Under the pieces are notes generated by a model that had not been told where the DNA came from, searched no databases, and worked only from the letters and a program-made list of their open reading frames with translations. A program made the position numbers and the translations under genes. Positions 54,011 to 63,153 of a stretch of 64,000 nucleotides of DNA are shown piece by piece (the first letter of the stretch is position 1; the number at the start of each line of letters is the position of its first letter). This stretch comes from Paraburkholderia hayleyella (lineage in GTDB: Bacteria; Pseudomonadota; Gammaproteobacteria; Burkholderiales; Burkholderiaceae): positions 1,054,001-1,118,000 of the forward strand of contig NZ_QPES01000001.1 of assembly GCF_009455685.1 (NCBI RefSeq), read 5' to 3'.

Positions 54011-55297
54011 TTAAGCGAAAGCGGGTAGAGACGTGCCGCTGGCTTCACGCGAATAACGATGCACGGAGAGATCATCCGCGCGAATGGCCGGTTGCTTGCC
54101 CGACATCAGATCGGCCAGCAACTGGCCTGAGCCGCACGACATGGTCCAGCCGAGCGTGCCATGGCCCGTATTCAAAAAGAGATTCGGGATCGGCGTGCGT
54201 CCGACGATCGGCGTGCCATCGGGTGTCATGGGGCGAAGACCGGTCCAGAAGCTCGCCTGCGAAGTATCGCCGCCGCCGGGAAACAGATCGTTCACACACA
54301 TTTCGAGTGTTTCGCGGCGCGCGCGCTTGAGCGTTTTGTCGAAGCCTACGATCTCCGCCATGCCGCCGACGCGAATCCGGTTATCGAAGCGGGTGATGGC
54401 GATTTTGTAGGTCTCGTCCAGCACAGTCGAAACCGGGGCTGCGGCGGTATCGATGATCGGCGCGGTTAGCGAATAGCCTTTAAGTGGATAAACCGGAATC
54501 CTGATGGCATGCGCGAGGAGTGGGGTGGAGTACGAGCCGAGCGCGACGACATAAGCATCCGCCTGAACCATTTCGGCGCCGCATTGCACGCCCGTGATGC
54601 GGCCACCGCTTAGCGCCAGCGCATCGATGGGCGTGTCATAGCGGAAGGTGACGCCAAGCGCTTCGGCCAGCGTAGCGAGACGTTGGGTGAAAATCTGGCA
54701 GTCGCCGGTTTCGTCACCGGGCAGACGCAGCCCGCCCGTCAACTTGTGCGAGATCGCGCCCATGGCGGGTTCGACGCGAGCCAGATCGGCGGGCATCAGG
54801 AGTTCATAGGGAACGTTGGCGTCTTGCAGAACGGCGATGTCTTTGGCGGCGCCATCAAGCTGCTGCTGGGTGCGAAAAACCTGGAGCGTCCCGCCGGTGC
54901 GGTCTTCGTACTGAATGCCGGTATCGGCGCGCAGGGCTTGAAAGCAATCGCGGCTGTATTCCGCCAGCCGGACCATGCGGCCCTTGTTGGTCACATAGCG
55001 CGCGGTGGTGCAGTTTTGCAGCATCTGCCACATCCAGCGCAACTGAAACTGCGTGCCGTCCAGCCGGATGGCGAGCGGCGCGTGTTTTTCGAACATCCAT
55101 TTGATGGCTTTGAGCGGTATACCGGGCGCAGCCCAGGGCGCGGCATAGCCGGGAGAGATTTGCCCGGCGTTGGCAAAACTGGTTTCGAGGGCCGGGCCAC
55201 GCTCACGGTCGATTACCGTGACTTCATGGCCTTCGCGGGCGAGATAATACGCGCTGGTGACGCCAATGACGCCACTGCCCAGAACGACGATACGCAT
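54011..55297 (-). CDS. dadA: D-amino acid dehydrogenase
   Basis: 428 residues, DAO-family flavoprotein. FAD motif MRIVVLGSGVIGVTSAYYLA; GLRPMTPDGTPIVG and NTGHGTLGWTMSCGSG near the C-terminus. It deaminates D-alanine and other D-amino acids to keto acids, giving electrons to the membrane chain. Divergent from an Lrp-type gene that probably controls it. Confidence 0.95.
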   Translation of the reverse strand: MRIVVLGSGVIGVTSAYYLAREGHEVTVIDRERGPALETSFANAGQISPGYAAPWAAPGIPLKAIKWMFEKHAPLAIRLDGTQFQLRWMWQMLQNCTTARYVTNKGRMVRLAEYSRDCFQALRADTGIQYEDRTGGTLQVFRTQQQLDGAAKDIAVLQDANVPYELLMPADLARVEPAMGAISHKLTGGLRLPGDETGDCQIFTQRLATLAEALGVTFRYDTPIDALALSGGRITGVQCGAEMVQADAYVVALGSYSTPLLAHAIRIPVYPLKGYSLTAPIIDTAAAPVSTVLDETYKIAITRFDNRIRVGGMAEIVGFDKTLKRARRETLEMCVNDLFPGGGDTSQASFWTGLRPMTPDGTPIVGRTPIPNLFLNTGHGTLGWTMSCGSGQLLADLMSGKQPAIRADDLSVHRYSREASGTSLPAFA

Positions 55298-55458
55298 AAC
55301 GGCTCCGAAAGAATCAAAGGGCGAATCGCGCTGGAAGCAGTTTGACTTTCAGATGACGGATTCAGATGGCCAGGCGCTATGTACCCAGTTTTTTGCCTAT
55401 GATATTTTGCTTGAGACAGTTTTTGTTATTGTATTTTTGAGTTTTTCAGGAGGAAATC

Positions 55459-55947
55459 ATGCGTATACAACGCCAGTCAGTTCGCGCGCTGGACAAGCTC
55501 GATCGCAGGATTCTGATGCTACTGCAGCAAGACGGCCGCATGGCGATGAAAGATCTCGCTGAACAGGTTGGGCTTTCGGTGACGCCCTGTATCGAGCGGG
55601 TCAGGCGCATGGAACGCGATGGGGTGATTGTCGGTTATTACGCACGGGTCAATCCGGGCGAGCTAGGCGCGGCGCTGCTGGTATTCGTTGAGATTACGCT
55701 CGACCACAAGAATGGCAATATGTTTGACCAGTTTCGCCGTGAGGTGCAGAAGATTCCGGAGGTGCTTGAGTGTCATCTGGTATCGGGCGATTTTGATTAT
55801 CTGATCAAGGCGCGGATTGGCGAGATGGCGGATTACCGCAAGCTGCTCGGCGACATTTTGCTGCAACTGCCGGGGGCGGTGCAGTCGAAGAGCTATGTGG
55901 TGATGGAAGAGGTCAAGGAAACGCTGGTTATTGCGTTTGACGATTAG
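55459..55947 (+). CDS. Lrp/AsnC family transcriptional regulator
   Basis: 162 residues after an AGGAGGAAATC ribosome site. HTH (about 10-60; LDKLDRRILMLLQQDGRMA) and RAM effector domain (about 75-150; HLVSGDFDYLIKARI). The 161-bp A/T-rich gap to dadA fits Lrp-type operators. In E. coli and Pseudomonas Lrp-type proteins induce dad genes in response to alanine. Confidence 0.92.
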   Translation: MRIQRQSVRALDKLDRRILMLLQQDGRMAMKDLAEQVGLSVTPCIERVRRMERDGVIVGYYARVNPGELGAALLVFVEITLDHKNGNMFDQFRREVQKIPEVLECHLVSGDFDYLIKARIGEMADYRKLLGDILLQLPGAVQSKSYVVMEEVKETLVIAFDD

Positions 55948-56004
55948 TTGGGGGGGGCATCCTGGCCGGCTCGCTATCGTCATGGCGGGCAGCGGCAGCA
56001 AGCA

Positions 56005-56056
56005 GTTTGAACGGTCGAAATACTGTATATTTGCACAGTATTTCGACCGTTCAAAC
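56005..56056. repeat. Perfect 22-bp inverted repeat enclosing a LexA box
   Basis: Left arm 56005-56026, 8-base spacer, right arm 56035-56056, exact inverted copies. The centre is a LexA-type operator (listed separately). It ends 10 bases before the radical SAM start codon. Confidence 0.95.
56021..56040. promoter_or_regulatory. Near-consensus LexA (SOS) box
   Basis: TACTGTATATTTGCACAGTA agrees with the E. coli consensus CTGT-(AT)4-ACAG core and matches 17 of 20 positions of TACTGT-(AT)4-ACAGTA. It sits 27-46 bases before the start of the radical SAM gene, so that gene is predicted to be SOS-induced. Confidence 0.75.
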
Positions 56057-56066
56057 CAGGTGCCCC

Positions 56067-57185
56067 GTGACCCATTCCATCCCCGAGTTTCCCATTGCCC
56101 CTCCTGCACCACGCAAGGGCCGTGGAGCCATCACCAATGTGCAGGGGCGCTACGAAGTGGACCAGCGCGATGCGATCGACGATGGCTGGGCCACTGCACT
56201 GGCGGAGGCTCCGCCCATGCTGCGCACCGAGGTCTTCGAGGAGCAGGCAAAAAGCATTCTGACGCGCAACACGTCACCCGATATCCCTTTTAACGTGTCG
56301 CTCAATCCCTATCGGGGGTGCGAACACGGTTGTATTTATTGTTTTGCCAGGCCAACGCATAGCTATCTTGGGTTATCGCCGGGGCTGGATTTTGAAAGCC
56401 GCATCTATGCCAAGACGAATGCGCCATTCCTGTTGCGGCGTGAGCTGTCAAAACTCGCTTATGAGGTTGAGCCCATCGCGCTGGGCGTGAATACCGACGC
56501 CTGGCAGCCCGCGGAACGCGAACTGGGCCTGACCCGGCGGGTCATCGAAGTGTTGGCGGAGTTTCAGCATCCGTTCGCGGCCATCACCAAATCGTCGCTG
56601 ATCGAACGCGATCTCGACCTGCTGGCGCCCATGGCGGCGCGCAAGCAGGTCATGGCAGCGATCACCCTCACCACGCTCGATCCTGATATTGCACGCACGC
56701 TTGAGCCACGTGCAGCCGCACCGGCACGCAGGCTGCGCACCATCCGTACGCTGAGCGACGCGGGGGTGCCGGTTGGGGTCAGCATCGCACCGGTTATTCC
56801 CTTTATCACCGAGCCCGATATTGAACGGGTGCTGGAGGCCTGCGCAGTGGCTGGGGCGGTTCACGCCAGCTATATTGTGTTGCGCTTGCCATGGGAAGTT
56901 GCGCCGCTATTCCAGGACTGGCTGAGCGCACATTTTCCGGATCGTGCGGAGCGCGTGATGAACCGTGTGCGCGATATGCGGGGCGGCAAAAATTACGATG
57001 CTTCGTTTGCCAGCAGGATGAAGGGCGACGGGCTGTGGGCAGACCTGCTGCGACAGCGTTTCCGCCAGGCGGTGCGCCGTTTCGGTTTGAACGAACGGAC
57101 GCACGGGATACTCGATATGTCGCAGTTTCAGCGCTCCCGGGCGGCGCATGCCGCACGTATCCAGACGCAACTGCCGCTGTTTTGA
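56067..57185 (+). CDS. PA0069/SplB-like radical SAM protein
   Basis: 372 residues from GTG 56067, with AGG 6 bases upstream; the longer frame would run through the LexA palindrome. Radical SAM cluster motif C-x3-C-x2-C in RGCEHGCIYCFARPTH. The protein resembles the Rv2578c/PA0069 group, distantly related to spore photoproduct lyase; the motif is preceded by ISLNPYRGC-like sequence (here VSLNPYRGC). Function unproven. A LexA box in its promoter points to DNA damage repair or tolerance. Confidence 0.85.
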   Translation: MTHSIPEFPIAPPAPRKGRGAITNVQGRYEVDQRDAIDDGWATALAEAPPMLRTEVFEEQAKSILTRNTSPDIPFNVSLNPYRGCEHGCIYCFARPTHSYLGLSPGLDFESRIYAKTNAPFLLRRELSKLAYEVEPIALGVNTDAWQPAERELGLTRRVIEVLAEFQHPFAAITKSSLIERDLDLLAPMAARKQVMAAITLTTLDPDIARTLEPRAAAPARRLRTIRTLSDAGVPVGVSIAPVIPFITEPDIERVLEACAVAGAVHASYIVLRLPWEVAPLFQDWLSAHFPDRAERVMNRVRDMRGGKNYDASFASRMKGDGLWADLLRQRFRQAVRRFGLNERTHGILDMSQFQRSRAAHAARIQTQLPLF

Positions 57186-57195
57186 GAGCGGGCAA

Positions 57196-57663
57196 TTATT
57201 GAGATAGCGTTTTGGCGGCTTGAATCTGGGCTTCGAAATAGGTCTGAAACGACAGTGCGAGGCCTGTCATCAGCAAAAATGCGCCGATCAGCAAAGAAAA
57301 GATGACGATGAAAATCACGGTCCAGCCGGAGTGGCTGCGGCGCTGGGTGTTGGCGTTGAACTGCGCATCCCATTTCTGGTCGGGGCGTAGCCCATAAACA
57401 ATCGCGGCGAGAAAGGCGGCCAGTAGCGAGACGGCGCCTGCAAACGCCAGCACCCAGCCTGTGATGGAGCTTCGTTCGGTTGCCACGAGCAGCATGAACC
57501 CCGGAATACCGATGAGTGTGCCCAGCAGGTGTGCCCAGCCCGCCCAGTCACGCGGTCCATATAGATAGAAGCGATGCGCGCCCAGGCTGCCAAAAAAGAA
57601 AGCTAAAGCAGCGGCGAGCGTTTTGGATTTGAACCGGGAGGTTTGCGTTACAGGGGTTGTCAT
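57196..57663 (-). CDS. TM2/NINE domain membrane protein
   Basis: 155 residues. A TM2-like start (SKTLAAALAFFFGSLGAHRFYLY) with the G-x2-HRFY turn between helices, and four predicted membrane helices in total, the last near 115-140. Function unknown. Convergent with the radical SAM gene, 10-base gap. Confidence 0.82.
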   Translation of the reverse strand: MTTPVTQTSRFKSKTLAAALAFFFGSLGAHRFYLYGPRDWAGWAHLLGTLIGIPGFMLLVATERSSITGWVLAFAGAVSLLAAFLAAIVYGLRPDQKWDAQFNANTQRRSHSGWTVIFIVIFSLLIGAFLLMTGLALSFQTYFEAQIQAAKTLSQ

Positions 57664-57869
57664 GTAGGCGTAGGCCGCAGGGTTGAAGGTGGGAAATCGT
57701 CCGCAGGCATTTTACGCGCTCAGGCACCTCGCTGAACACAGCTTTCCCTTGGTGTCCGGGCTTTCGCTGTGTCCGCCCTGGGGCTGTGGTCGTTGTTTTC
57801 CGGGCGCTCTTTTTTCGGTATGACAATTCAGGCGGCACCGGGTTGACGGAGTTTTCAATGGGTAAGCGT

Positions 57870-57898
57870 TTGTTATGGCTTTGGTTTCAGGCTATAAT
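57870..57898 (+). promoter_or_regulatory. Sigma-70 promoter of the rpsP operon
   Basis: TTGTTA (57870-57875), 17-base spacer, perfect TATAAT (57893-57898), 46 bases before the rpsP start. No competing gene lies between. Confidence 0.7.
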
Positions 57899-57943
57899 CG
57901 CGCGTTTCAGTGGTTCCGAACCCCGGTTTTCAAGGATTCTAGT

Positions 57944-58201
57944 ATGGTCATCATTCGCTTGGCTCGTGGCGGCTCGAAGAAGCGCCCTTTTTTCAATATC
58001 GTCGCAACTGATTCACGCAGCCGTCGTGACGGCCGCTTCATCGAGCGCATTGGGTTTTACAACCCGGTCGCCACGAAGGGTGAAGCACTGCGTATCGCCC
58101 AGGATCGCCTGACGTACTGGCAAGGTGTTGGCGCGCAACTGTCGTCGACCGTTCAGCGTCTCGTCAAGGAAGCACAAAAGGCACAACCGGCCGCAGCCTG
58201 A
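57944..58201 (+). CDS. rpsP: 30S ribosomal protein S16
   Basis: 85 residues from ATG 57944: MVIIRLARGGSKKRPFFNIV, family opening, and RIGFYNPVA. First gene of rpsP-rimM-trmD-rplS. Confidence 0.97.
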   Translation: MVIIRLARGGSKKRPFFNIVATDSRSRRDGRFIERIGFYNPVATKGEALRIAQDRLTYWQGVGAQLSSTVQRLVKEAQKAQPAAA

Positions 58202-58327
58202 TGTGGGCCTGGCTGTGGGCCCGGCTGCTTCAGTCGCGGGTCTCGTTGACCCGGGTTTGTTATGGCGTTCGTTCTGGCCGGGTAAATTATTCGCGGCTTG
58301 ATACGCTGGCAAGTCTGGGGGCGGTTT

Positions 58328-59026
58328 ATGGCAACGCATGATTCGGGTTCTGGTGATGCTGGGCGTGCCAAAGCTTCGTTTGGCGCGTTTGCACGCAAGC
58401 CCGGCAAACCCGTTGAACCCGTTGAACCCGTCTGCGCGAATAAAAAAGCGGCTCATTGGCCGCTGCAAGGCGAGTCCGCCGAAAGCTGGCCTGCCGATGC
58501 CATTGAAGTTGGCGTGATCGTCGATGCCTATGGCCTTAAGGGCTGGGTTAAGGTTGCCGCTCATGCCGGTGCCGGGCGCGGTGGGGATGCCTTGCTTGGC
58601 GCGCCGCGCTGGTGGCTGCTGAAAGATCACGAGCGGCGCTCAGCTGGGGCACAGGGCGCGAAAACCCATGGCGATAGTGTCGTTGCAGCGCTGGATGGCG
58701 TGGCTGATCGTGACGCGGCGCTCAGCTTGCGCGGCTCACGGGTATACCTTTGCCGCAGTGATTTTCCTGCACTTGATGCCGGTGAGTTTTACTGGGTTGA
58801 TCTGCTTGGTCTCGAGGTTGTGAGCGAGGCAGGTGTTGCGCTCGGAAAGGTTGCCAGCATGATCGACAACGGGGCGCATTCGGTTTTGCGCATCGAATAT
58901 CCGGTCAGTGGCAAGGATGGCAAGCCCGCAATGGGTGAGCGGTTAATTCCGTTCGTCGGTGTGTATGTCAAGACGGTGGACCAGGCGGCGAAACGGATTA
59001 CCGTTGACTGGGAAGCAGACTATTAA
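58328..59026 (+). CDS. rimM: Ribosome maturation factor
   Basis: 232 residues from ATG 58328; about 60 extra low-complexity residues (repeated PVEPVEP) precede the RimM domain, which begins IEVGVIVDAYGLKGWVKV. PRC-barrel domain at the C-terminus (FYWVDLLGLEVVSEAGVALG). A long N-terminal extension is common in Burkholderia RimM; a later start cannot be excluded. Acts in 30S maturation with S19. Confidence 0.92.
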   Translation: MATHDSGSGDAGRAKASFGAFARKPGKPVEPVEPVCANKKAAHWPLQGESAESWPADAIEVGVIVDAYGLKGWVKVAAHAGAGRGGDALLGAPRWWLLKDHERRSAGAQGAKTHGDSVVAALDGVADRDAALSLRGSRVYLCRSDFPALDAGEFYWVDLLGLEVVSEAGVALGKVASMIDNGAHSVLRIEYPVSGKDGKPAMGERLIPFVGVYVKTVDQAAKRITVDWEADY

Positions 59027-59051
59027 ATGATGCGTAGAGCGGGGGCGGGCG

Positions 59052-59819
59052 ATGCAGTTTGATGTTGTGACGCTCTTTCCCGAGATGTTTCGCGCGCTGA
59101 CGGACTGGGGTATTACCAGCCGCGCGGCGAAACAGGCGCGTTATGGCTTGCGCACCTGGAATCCGCGCGATTTCACGACTGACAGCTATCGCACCATTGA
59201 CGATCGCCCCTATGGCGGTGGCCCCGGCATGGTCATGCTGGCGCGACCGCTGGAAGACGCAATTGGCGCGGCGCGGCGGGCTCAGGAGCAACAGGGTATC
59301 AACGGCTCGCGCGTGCTGATGATGTCGCCGCAAGGTACGACACTTAATCACGGCAAGGTGATGCAACTGGCGCAGATGCCGGGCCTGATTTTGCTGTGCG
59401 GCCGTTATGAAGCGATTGATCAGCGCCTGATTGACCGTTGTGTCGACGAAGAAATCAGTCTGGGTGATTTTGTGCTGTCAGGTGGCGAGTTACCCGCGAT
59501 GGCGTTAATGGATTCTGTCGTGCGCCAGTTGCCAGGTGTGCTCAACGATGCGCAATCGGCGGTGCAGGATAGCTTTGTCGCAGGGCTGCTGGATTGTCCG
59601 CATTACACGCGTCCAGAAGATTACGACGGTGTGCGGGTGCCAGATGTACTGCTCGGCGGTCATCATGCCGAGATCGAAAAATGGCGTCGGCGTGAAGCAT
59701 TGCGTAATACGTTGTACAAGCGGCCTGAACTGATCGAACAGGCCAGAATCAGCAAGATGTTAAGCCGTGCCGATGAGGCATGGCTTGCGAGTCTCATGAA
59801 GGACATGCCCGAGGCCTGA
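59052..59819 (+). CDS. trmD: tRNA (guanine-N1)-methyltransferase
   Basis: 255 residues, SPOUT family trefoil knot: LLCGRYEAIDQRLID and SLGDFVLSGGELPAMAL; N-terminal MQFDVVTLFPEMF and DDRPYGGGPGMVM. Makes m1G37. Confidence 0.97.
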   Translation: MQFDVVTLFPEMFRALTDWGITSRAAKQARYGLRTWNPRDFTTDSYRTIDDRPYGGGPGMVMLARPLEDAIGAARRAQEQQGINGSRVLMMSPQGTTLNHGKVMQLAQMPGLILLCGRYEAIDQRLIDRCVDEEISLGDFVLSGGELPAMALMDSVVRQLPGVLNDAQSAVQDSFVAGLLDCPHYTRPEDYDGVRVPDVLLGGHHAEIEKWRRREALRNTLYKRPELIEQARISKMLSRADEAWLASLMKDMPEA

Positions 59820-59967
59820 GGCTGCGGGCGCATGCTACATGAGACACAGGCGGTGCCGGCCATGCGTGGACGGTGCCAGATGTGAACCCATCCTCTATCG
59901 GGGCCGTCGCCACGCGTTGCACGCAAGGCAGGTACGAACGCCGACAAGATGGCTTTAGGAGTCAGTG

Positions 59968-60354
59968 ATGAATCTGATTGCAATACTTGAGCAGGAAGAA
60001 ATCGAGCGCGCGCTCGCTGGCAAAACCATCCCCGACTTCGCTCCTGGCGATACGGTGATTGTCAACGTGAACGTGGTTGAAGGTACGCGCAAGCGTGTTC
60101 AGGCTTACGAAGGCGTCGTGATCGCCAAACGTAACCGTGGGCTGAATTCATCGTTTATCGTTCGCAAGATTTCTTCGGGCGAAGGCGTTGAGCGGACGTT
60201 CCAGACGTACTCGCCGATTCTGGCCAGCATCGTTGTGAAGCGTCGCGGTGACGTGCGTCGTGCCAAGCTGTACTACTTGCGTGAGCGTTCGGGCAAGTCG
60301 GCCCGGATCAAGGAAAAGCTGGTGTTGAAAGACCGTTCAGCTTCCCAGGCGTAA
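59968..60354 (+). CDS. rplS: 50S ribosomal protein L19
   Basis: 128 residues from ATG 59968 (AGGAG at 59957-59961; the GTG three bases earlier is less likely). FAPGDTVIVNVNVVEGTRKR and AYEGVVIAKRNRG are L19 signatures. Last gene of the operon. Confidence 0.97.
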   Translation: MNLIAILEQEEIERALAGKTIPDFAPGDTVIVNVNVVEGTRKRVQAYEGVVIAKRNRGLNSSFIVRKISSGEGVERTFQTYSPILASIVVKRRGDVRRAKLYYLRERSGKSARIKEKLVLKDRSASQA

Positions 60355-60364
60355 AAGCTTCAAC

Positions 60365-60393
60365 AAAAAAGCACCCGTTCCGGGTGCTTTTTT
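60365..60393 (+). terminator. Rho-independent terminator of the rpsP operon
   Basis: GCACCCG / CGGGTGC stem flanked by A6 and T6. Confidence 0.93.
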
Positions 60394-60483
60394 GTTGGTA
60401 CGTCACAATCGTGTCATCGTGTCATCGTGTGACCGGGGATTAACCGCCCCCATATATTGCCCCGCTTTTTGTCCGTTTCGAGA

Positions 60484-61191
60484 ATGCCATTGATTCGTCC
60501 TGTTTTCGAACCCGAAGCCTTGCCCGTCGAATCGGCGGGCCATGGTTTGCCGCGAGTGGCGCCGCGCCGTTTGTCACCCGATGGCTTGCGCGAGCGTTTC
60601 AGACAGTCGCTGCCATGGACGTCGGAGCCCGTGGACGTTCGTGCTCGTGAGCATACTGACCCTCGCGTGGCCGCCGTGCTGATTCCTCTCGTCGTGCGCG
60701 CCGAAGGCTTGAGCGTGCTCCTGACCCAGCGTGCCGATCATCTGCACGATCATGCGGGCCAGGTCAGCTTCCCAGGTGGGCGTCGTGAGCCATCGGACGA
60801 GAGCGCGGTTGCTACGGCATTGCGCGAGGCTGAGGAAGAGGTGGGCCTCGATCCGAAACAGGTCGAAGTGCTCGGTGCGTTGCCGGATTATTTGACGGGT
60901 ACCGGTTTTCTGGTGACGCCAGTCGTGGGCCTGGTCCATACGCCGTTTTCACTCGAAGCCGACAGGCTTGAAGTGGCAGAAATTTTCGAAGTACCGCTGG
61001 CCTTTTTGATGAATCCCGATCATCACGAAGTGCGTGTGCTGCGTTGGAAAGGGGGCGAGCGGCGTTTCTTTGCGATGCCATATCCGCGCCATCCGCGCCA
61101 TGAAGCGGTGCCTCACACGGGCGGCACGTATTTCATCTGGGGAGCCACCGCGAGCATGCTGCGCAATCTCTACCGTTTTTTAGCGGCTTGA
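60484..61191 (+). CDS. CoA pyrophosphatase-type Nudix hydrolase
   Basis: 235 residues from ATG 60484 (the in-frame ATG at 60457 is possible). The CoA-specific motif LLTQRADHLHDHAGQVSFPG precedes the Nudix box GGRREPSDESAVATALREAE continuing EEVGL. It hydrolyses CoA or its oxidised forms to phosphopantetheine and ADP. Monocistronic. Confidence 0.9.
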   Translation: MPLIRPVFEPEALPVESAGHGLPRVAPRRLSPDGLRERFRQSLPWTSEPVDVRAREHTDPRVAAVLIPLVVRAEGLSVLLTQRADHLHDHAGQVSFPGGRREPSDESAVATALREAEEEVGLDPKQVEVLGALPDYLTGTGFLVTPVVGLVHTPFSLEADRLEVAEIFEVPLAFLMNPDHHEVRVLRWKGGERRFFAMPYPRHPRHEAVPHTGGTYFIWGATASMLRNLYRFLAA

Positions 61192-61287
61192 GTTGCACTT
61201 GCCTCGGCGCTTGTCAACAGCTTTGGCTTGGCCCCTGTGCTATCGTTCTGGATCATTCGTCTAACCCCGAATCACACGGCGCATCGC

Positions 61288-62226
61288 ATGACTTTCTTCT
61301 CCGTATTGCTGGCTCTCATCCTCGAACAGATGCGTGCGTTGTCGCCAGGCAATCTGGTGTCCGCACTGCTGCAATATCACGCTCAATGGGCTGCGCAAGG
61401 GTTCGACGCGGGCAAGCAAAAGCATGGCGTGCTGGCCTGGCTCGTCGTCGTCGTGCCCTGGACCTTCGCTGTCGCACTGGTTTATTACGCGCTGCATCAC
61501 ATCAACTTCGCGCTCGCCTTTCTCTGGAATATCGCCGTGGTTTATTTCACGCTTGGTTTCCGCCAGTTCAGCCACTATTTCACCGACATTCATCTCGCGC
61601 TCAATAACGACGATATGCCCCGTGCGCGCGAAATTCTGCATGAGTGGACTGGGCTCGATACCGTGGATATGCCTGTTAGCGAAATCGTGCGGTTGACCCT
61701 GATTCATGCCGTGGTGGCTTCGCACCGGCATGTATTTGGCGTGTTTTTCTGGTTTATCGTGCCGTTTGGTCCAGCCGGCGCGGTGCTGTACCGGATCGCC
61801 GAATATCTTTCGCGGCAGTGGTCCCAGCCGGGCGCTGAGCGTACCGAGGCCTTTTCCAGTTTTGCGCAGCGCGCTTTTTTTGTGATCGACTGGGTTCCTG
61901 CGCGCTTGACCGCATTGGGTTTTGCAATCGTGGGCAATTTCGAAGACGCGATTTACGCCTGGCGCAATCATGCCCACCAGTGGCCAGATGCAAACGATGG
62001 CGTATTGCTTGCCGCCGGCAGCGGCGCGCTGGGCGCACGGCTCAGTGGTCCGCTGGCCGAGCCATCGAGTCTCGACGCGTTATCCGCCGGTGATAGCGGT
62101 TTGGTTCAGGTGGGTGACGACTGCACGCCACGCACGTTGCAGTCGGCTGTGGGGCTGGTGTGGCGCGCGGTCATTCTGTGGATGCTCTTGCTGCTGATGC
62201 TGACCATCGCGGTGTGGCTTGCCTGA
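61288..62226 (+). CDS. CobD/CbiB family membrane protein
   Basis: 312 residues from ATG 61288 with several membrane helices (about 65-110, 150-175, 200-225, 290-310). It begins MTFFSVLLALILEQMRALS. CobD/CbiB makes cobinamide phosphate, but no cobalamin genes are near; related AmpE proteins act in beta-lactamase induction. The true role in Burkholderia is unsettled. Confidence 0.75.
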   Translation: MTFFSVLLALILEQMRALSPGNLVSALLQYHAQWAAQGFDAGKQKHGVLAWLVVVVPWTFAVALVYYALHHINFALAFLWNIAVVYFTLGFRQFSHYFTDIHLALNNDDMPRAREILHEWTGLDTVDMPVSEIVRLTLIHAVVASHRHVFGVFFWFIVPFGPAGAVLYRIAEYLSRQWSQPGAERTEAFSSFAQRAFFVIDWVPARLTALGFAIVGNFEDAIYAWRNHAHQWPDANDGVLLAAGSGALGARLSGPLAEPSSLDALSAGDSGLVQVGDDCTPRTLQSAVGLVWRAVILWMLLLLMLTIAVWLA

Positions 62227-62253
62227 GCCTTTGCATAAACGCTTCAATCTTCC

Positions 62254-63153
62254 TTAACGAACAATCTGGCTGGTCTCATGCACCAGTTGCGCGTAGAGCG
62301 CATGCCGCTCGCGCGTGATTTTCCCTTGCGCGACGGCTTCCAGAATCGCGCAGCCAGGCTCATGCAAGTGATGGCAGTTATAGAAGCGGCAGTGTGCGAG
62401 AAGCGGACGAAACTCCGGAAACGCGCGCTCCAGCCGTCCCTCTGTCAGATGATGCAGGCCGAACTCCTGAAAGCCGGGCGAATCGATGAGCGCGCCGCCT
62501 TGTTCCAGCGGGTACAGCCGGGTGAACGTGGTGGTGTGGCGGCCACTATTTAACGCGGTGGAAATTTCACGTGTGGCGACTTCGGCATCGGGGATGATCA
62601 GGTTCACGAGCGTTGATTTGCCCATGCCCGATTGTCCGAGCAGTAACGTGGCCTGCCCATGCAGATGTTGGGCCAAAGCCGCGCGCGCCTGCTCAGGCTG
62701 CGTTTTGATGGAGAGTTCCAGCACGGTATAGCCCAGCGCCGAATAACGCGCGAGGCGTGTTCGGGCGCGGGCCAGCTCGGCCTCGACATCGGTTTTGTTC
62801 AGGACGATCAGGGGTTTGAGTTCATTGGCTTCGGCTGCAACCAGGGCGCGCCCAAGCAGGTCTTCGCTGAAATGCGGCTCGGTGGCCAGCACGATCAGCA
62901 ACTGGTCGAGGTTCGCGGCGAAGAGCTTCGATTTATATTGGTCGGAACGATAGAGCAGGTTGCGGCGCTCGCCGATAGCGACAATCACGCCCTGGTTGGC
63001 TGAGGCGAGTTCGTACGTGACCTGGTCTCCCACGGCGACTTCGCTGCGTTTGCCGCGCGGAAAGCATTGCAGCATGGCACTGCCGTCTTCCGGTGCGACC
63101 AGATAGTGCCGGCCATGTGCCGCAATCACCCGTCCGTGCAAGTGGGCGCTCAT
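62254..63153 (-). CDS. rsgA: Small ribosomal subunit biogenesis GTPase
   Basis: 299 residues. N-terminal OB fold, then a circularly permuted GTPase: G4 LNKTDVE, G1 GQSGMGKSTLVN, G3 DSPGFQEFGL. C-terminal zinc site CRFYNCHHLHEPGC. It checks 30S maturation. Its start overlaps the upstream protease stop (ATGA). Confidence 0.95.
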   Translation of the reverse strand: MSAHLHGRVIAAHGRHYLVAPEDGSAMLQCFPRGKRSEVAVGDQVTYELASANQGVIVAIGERRNLLYRSDQYKSKLFAANLDQLLIVLATEPHFSEDLLGRALVAAEANELKPLIVLNKTDVEAELARARTRLARYSALGYTVLELSIKTQPEQARAALAQHLHGQATLLLGQSGMGKSTLVNLIIPDAEVATREISTALNSGRHTTTFTRLYPLEQGGALIDSPGFQEFGLHHLTEGRLERAFPEFRPLLAHCRFYNCHHLHEPGCAILEAVAQGKITRERHALYAQLVHETSQIVR

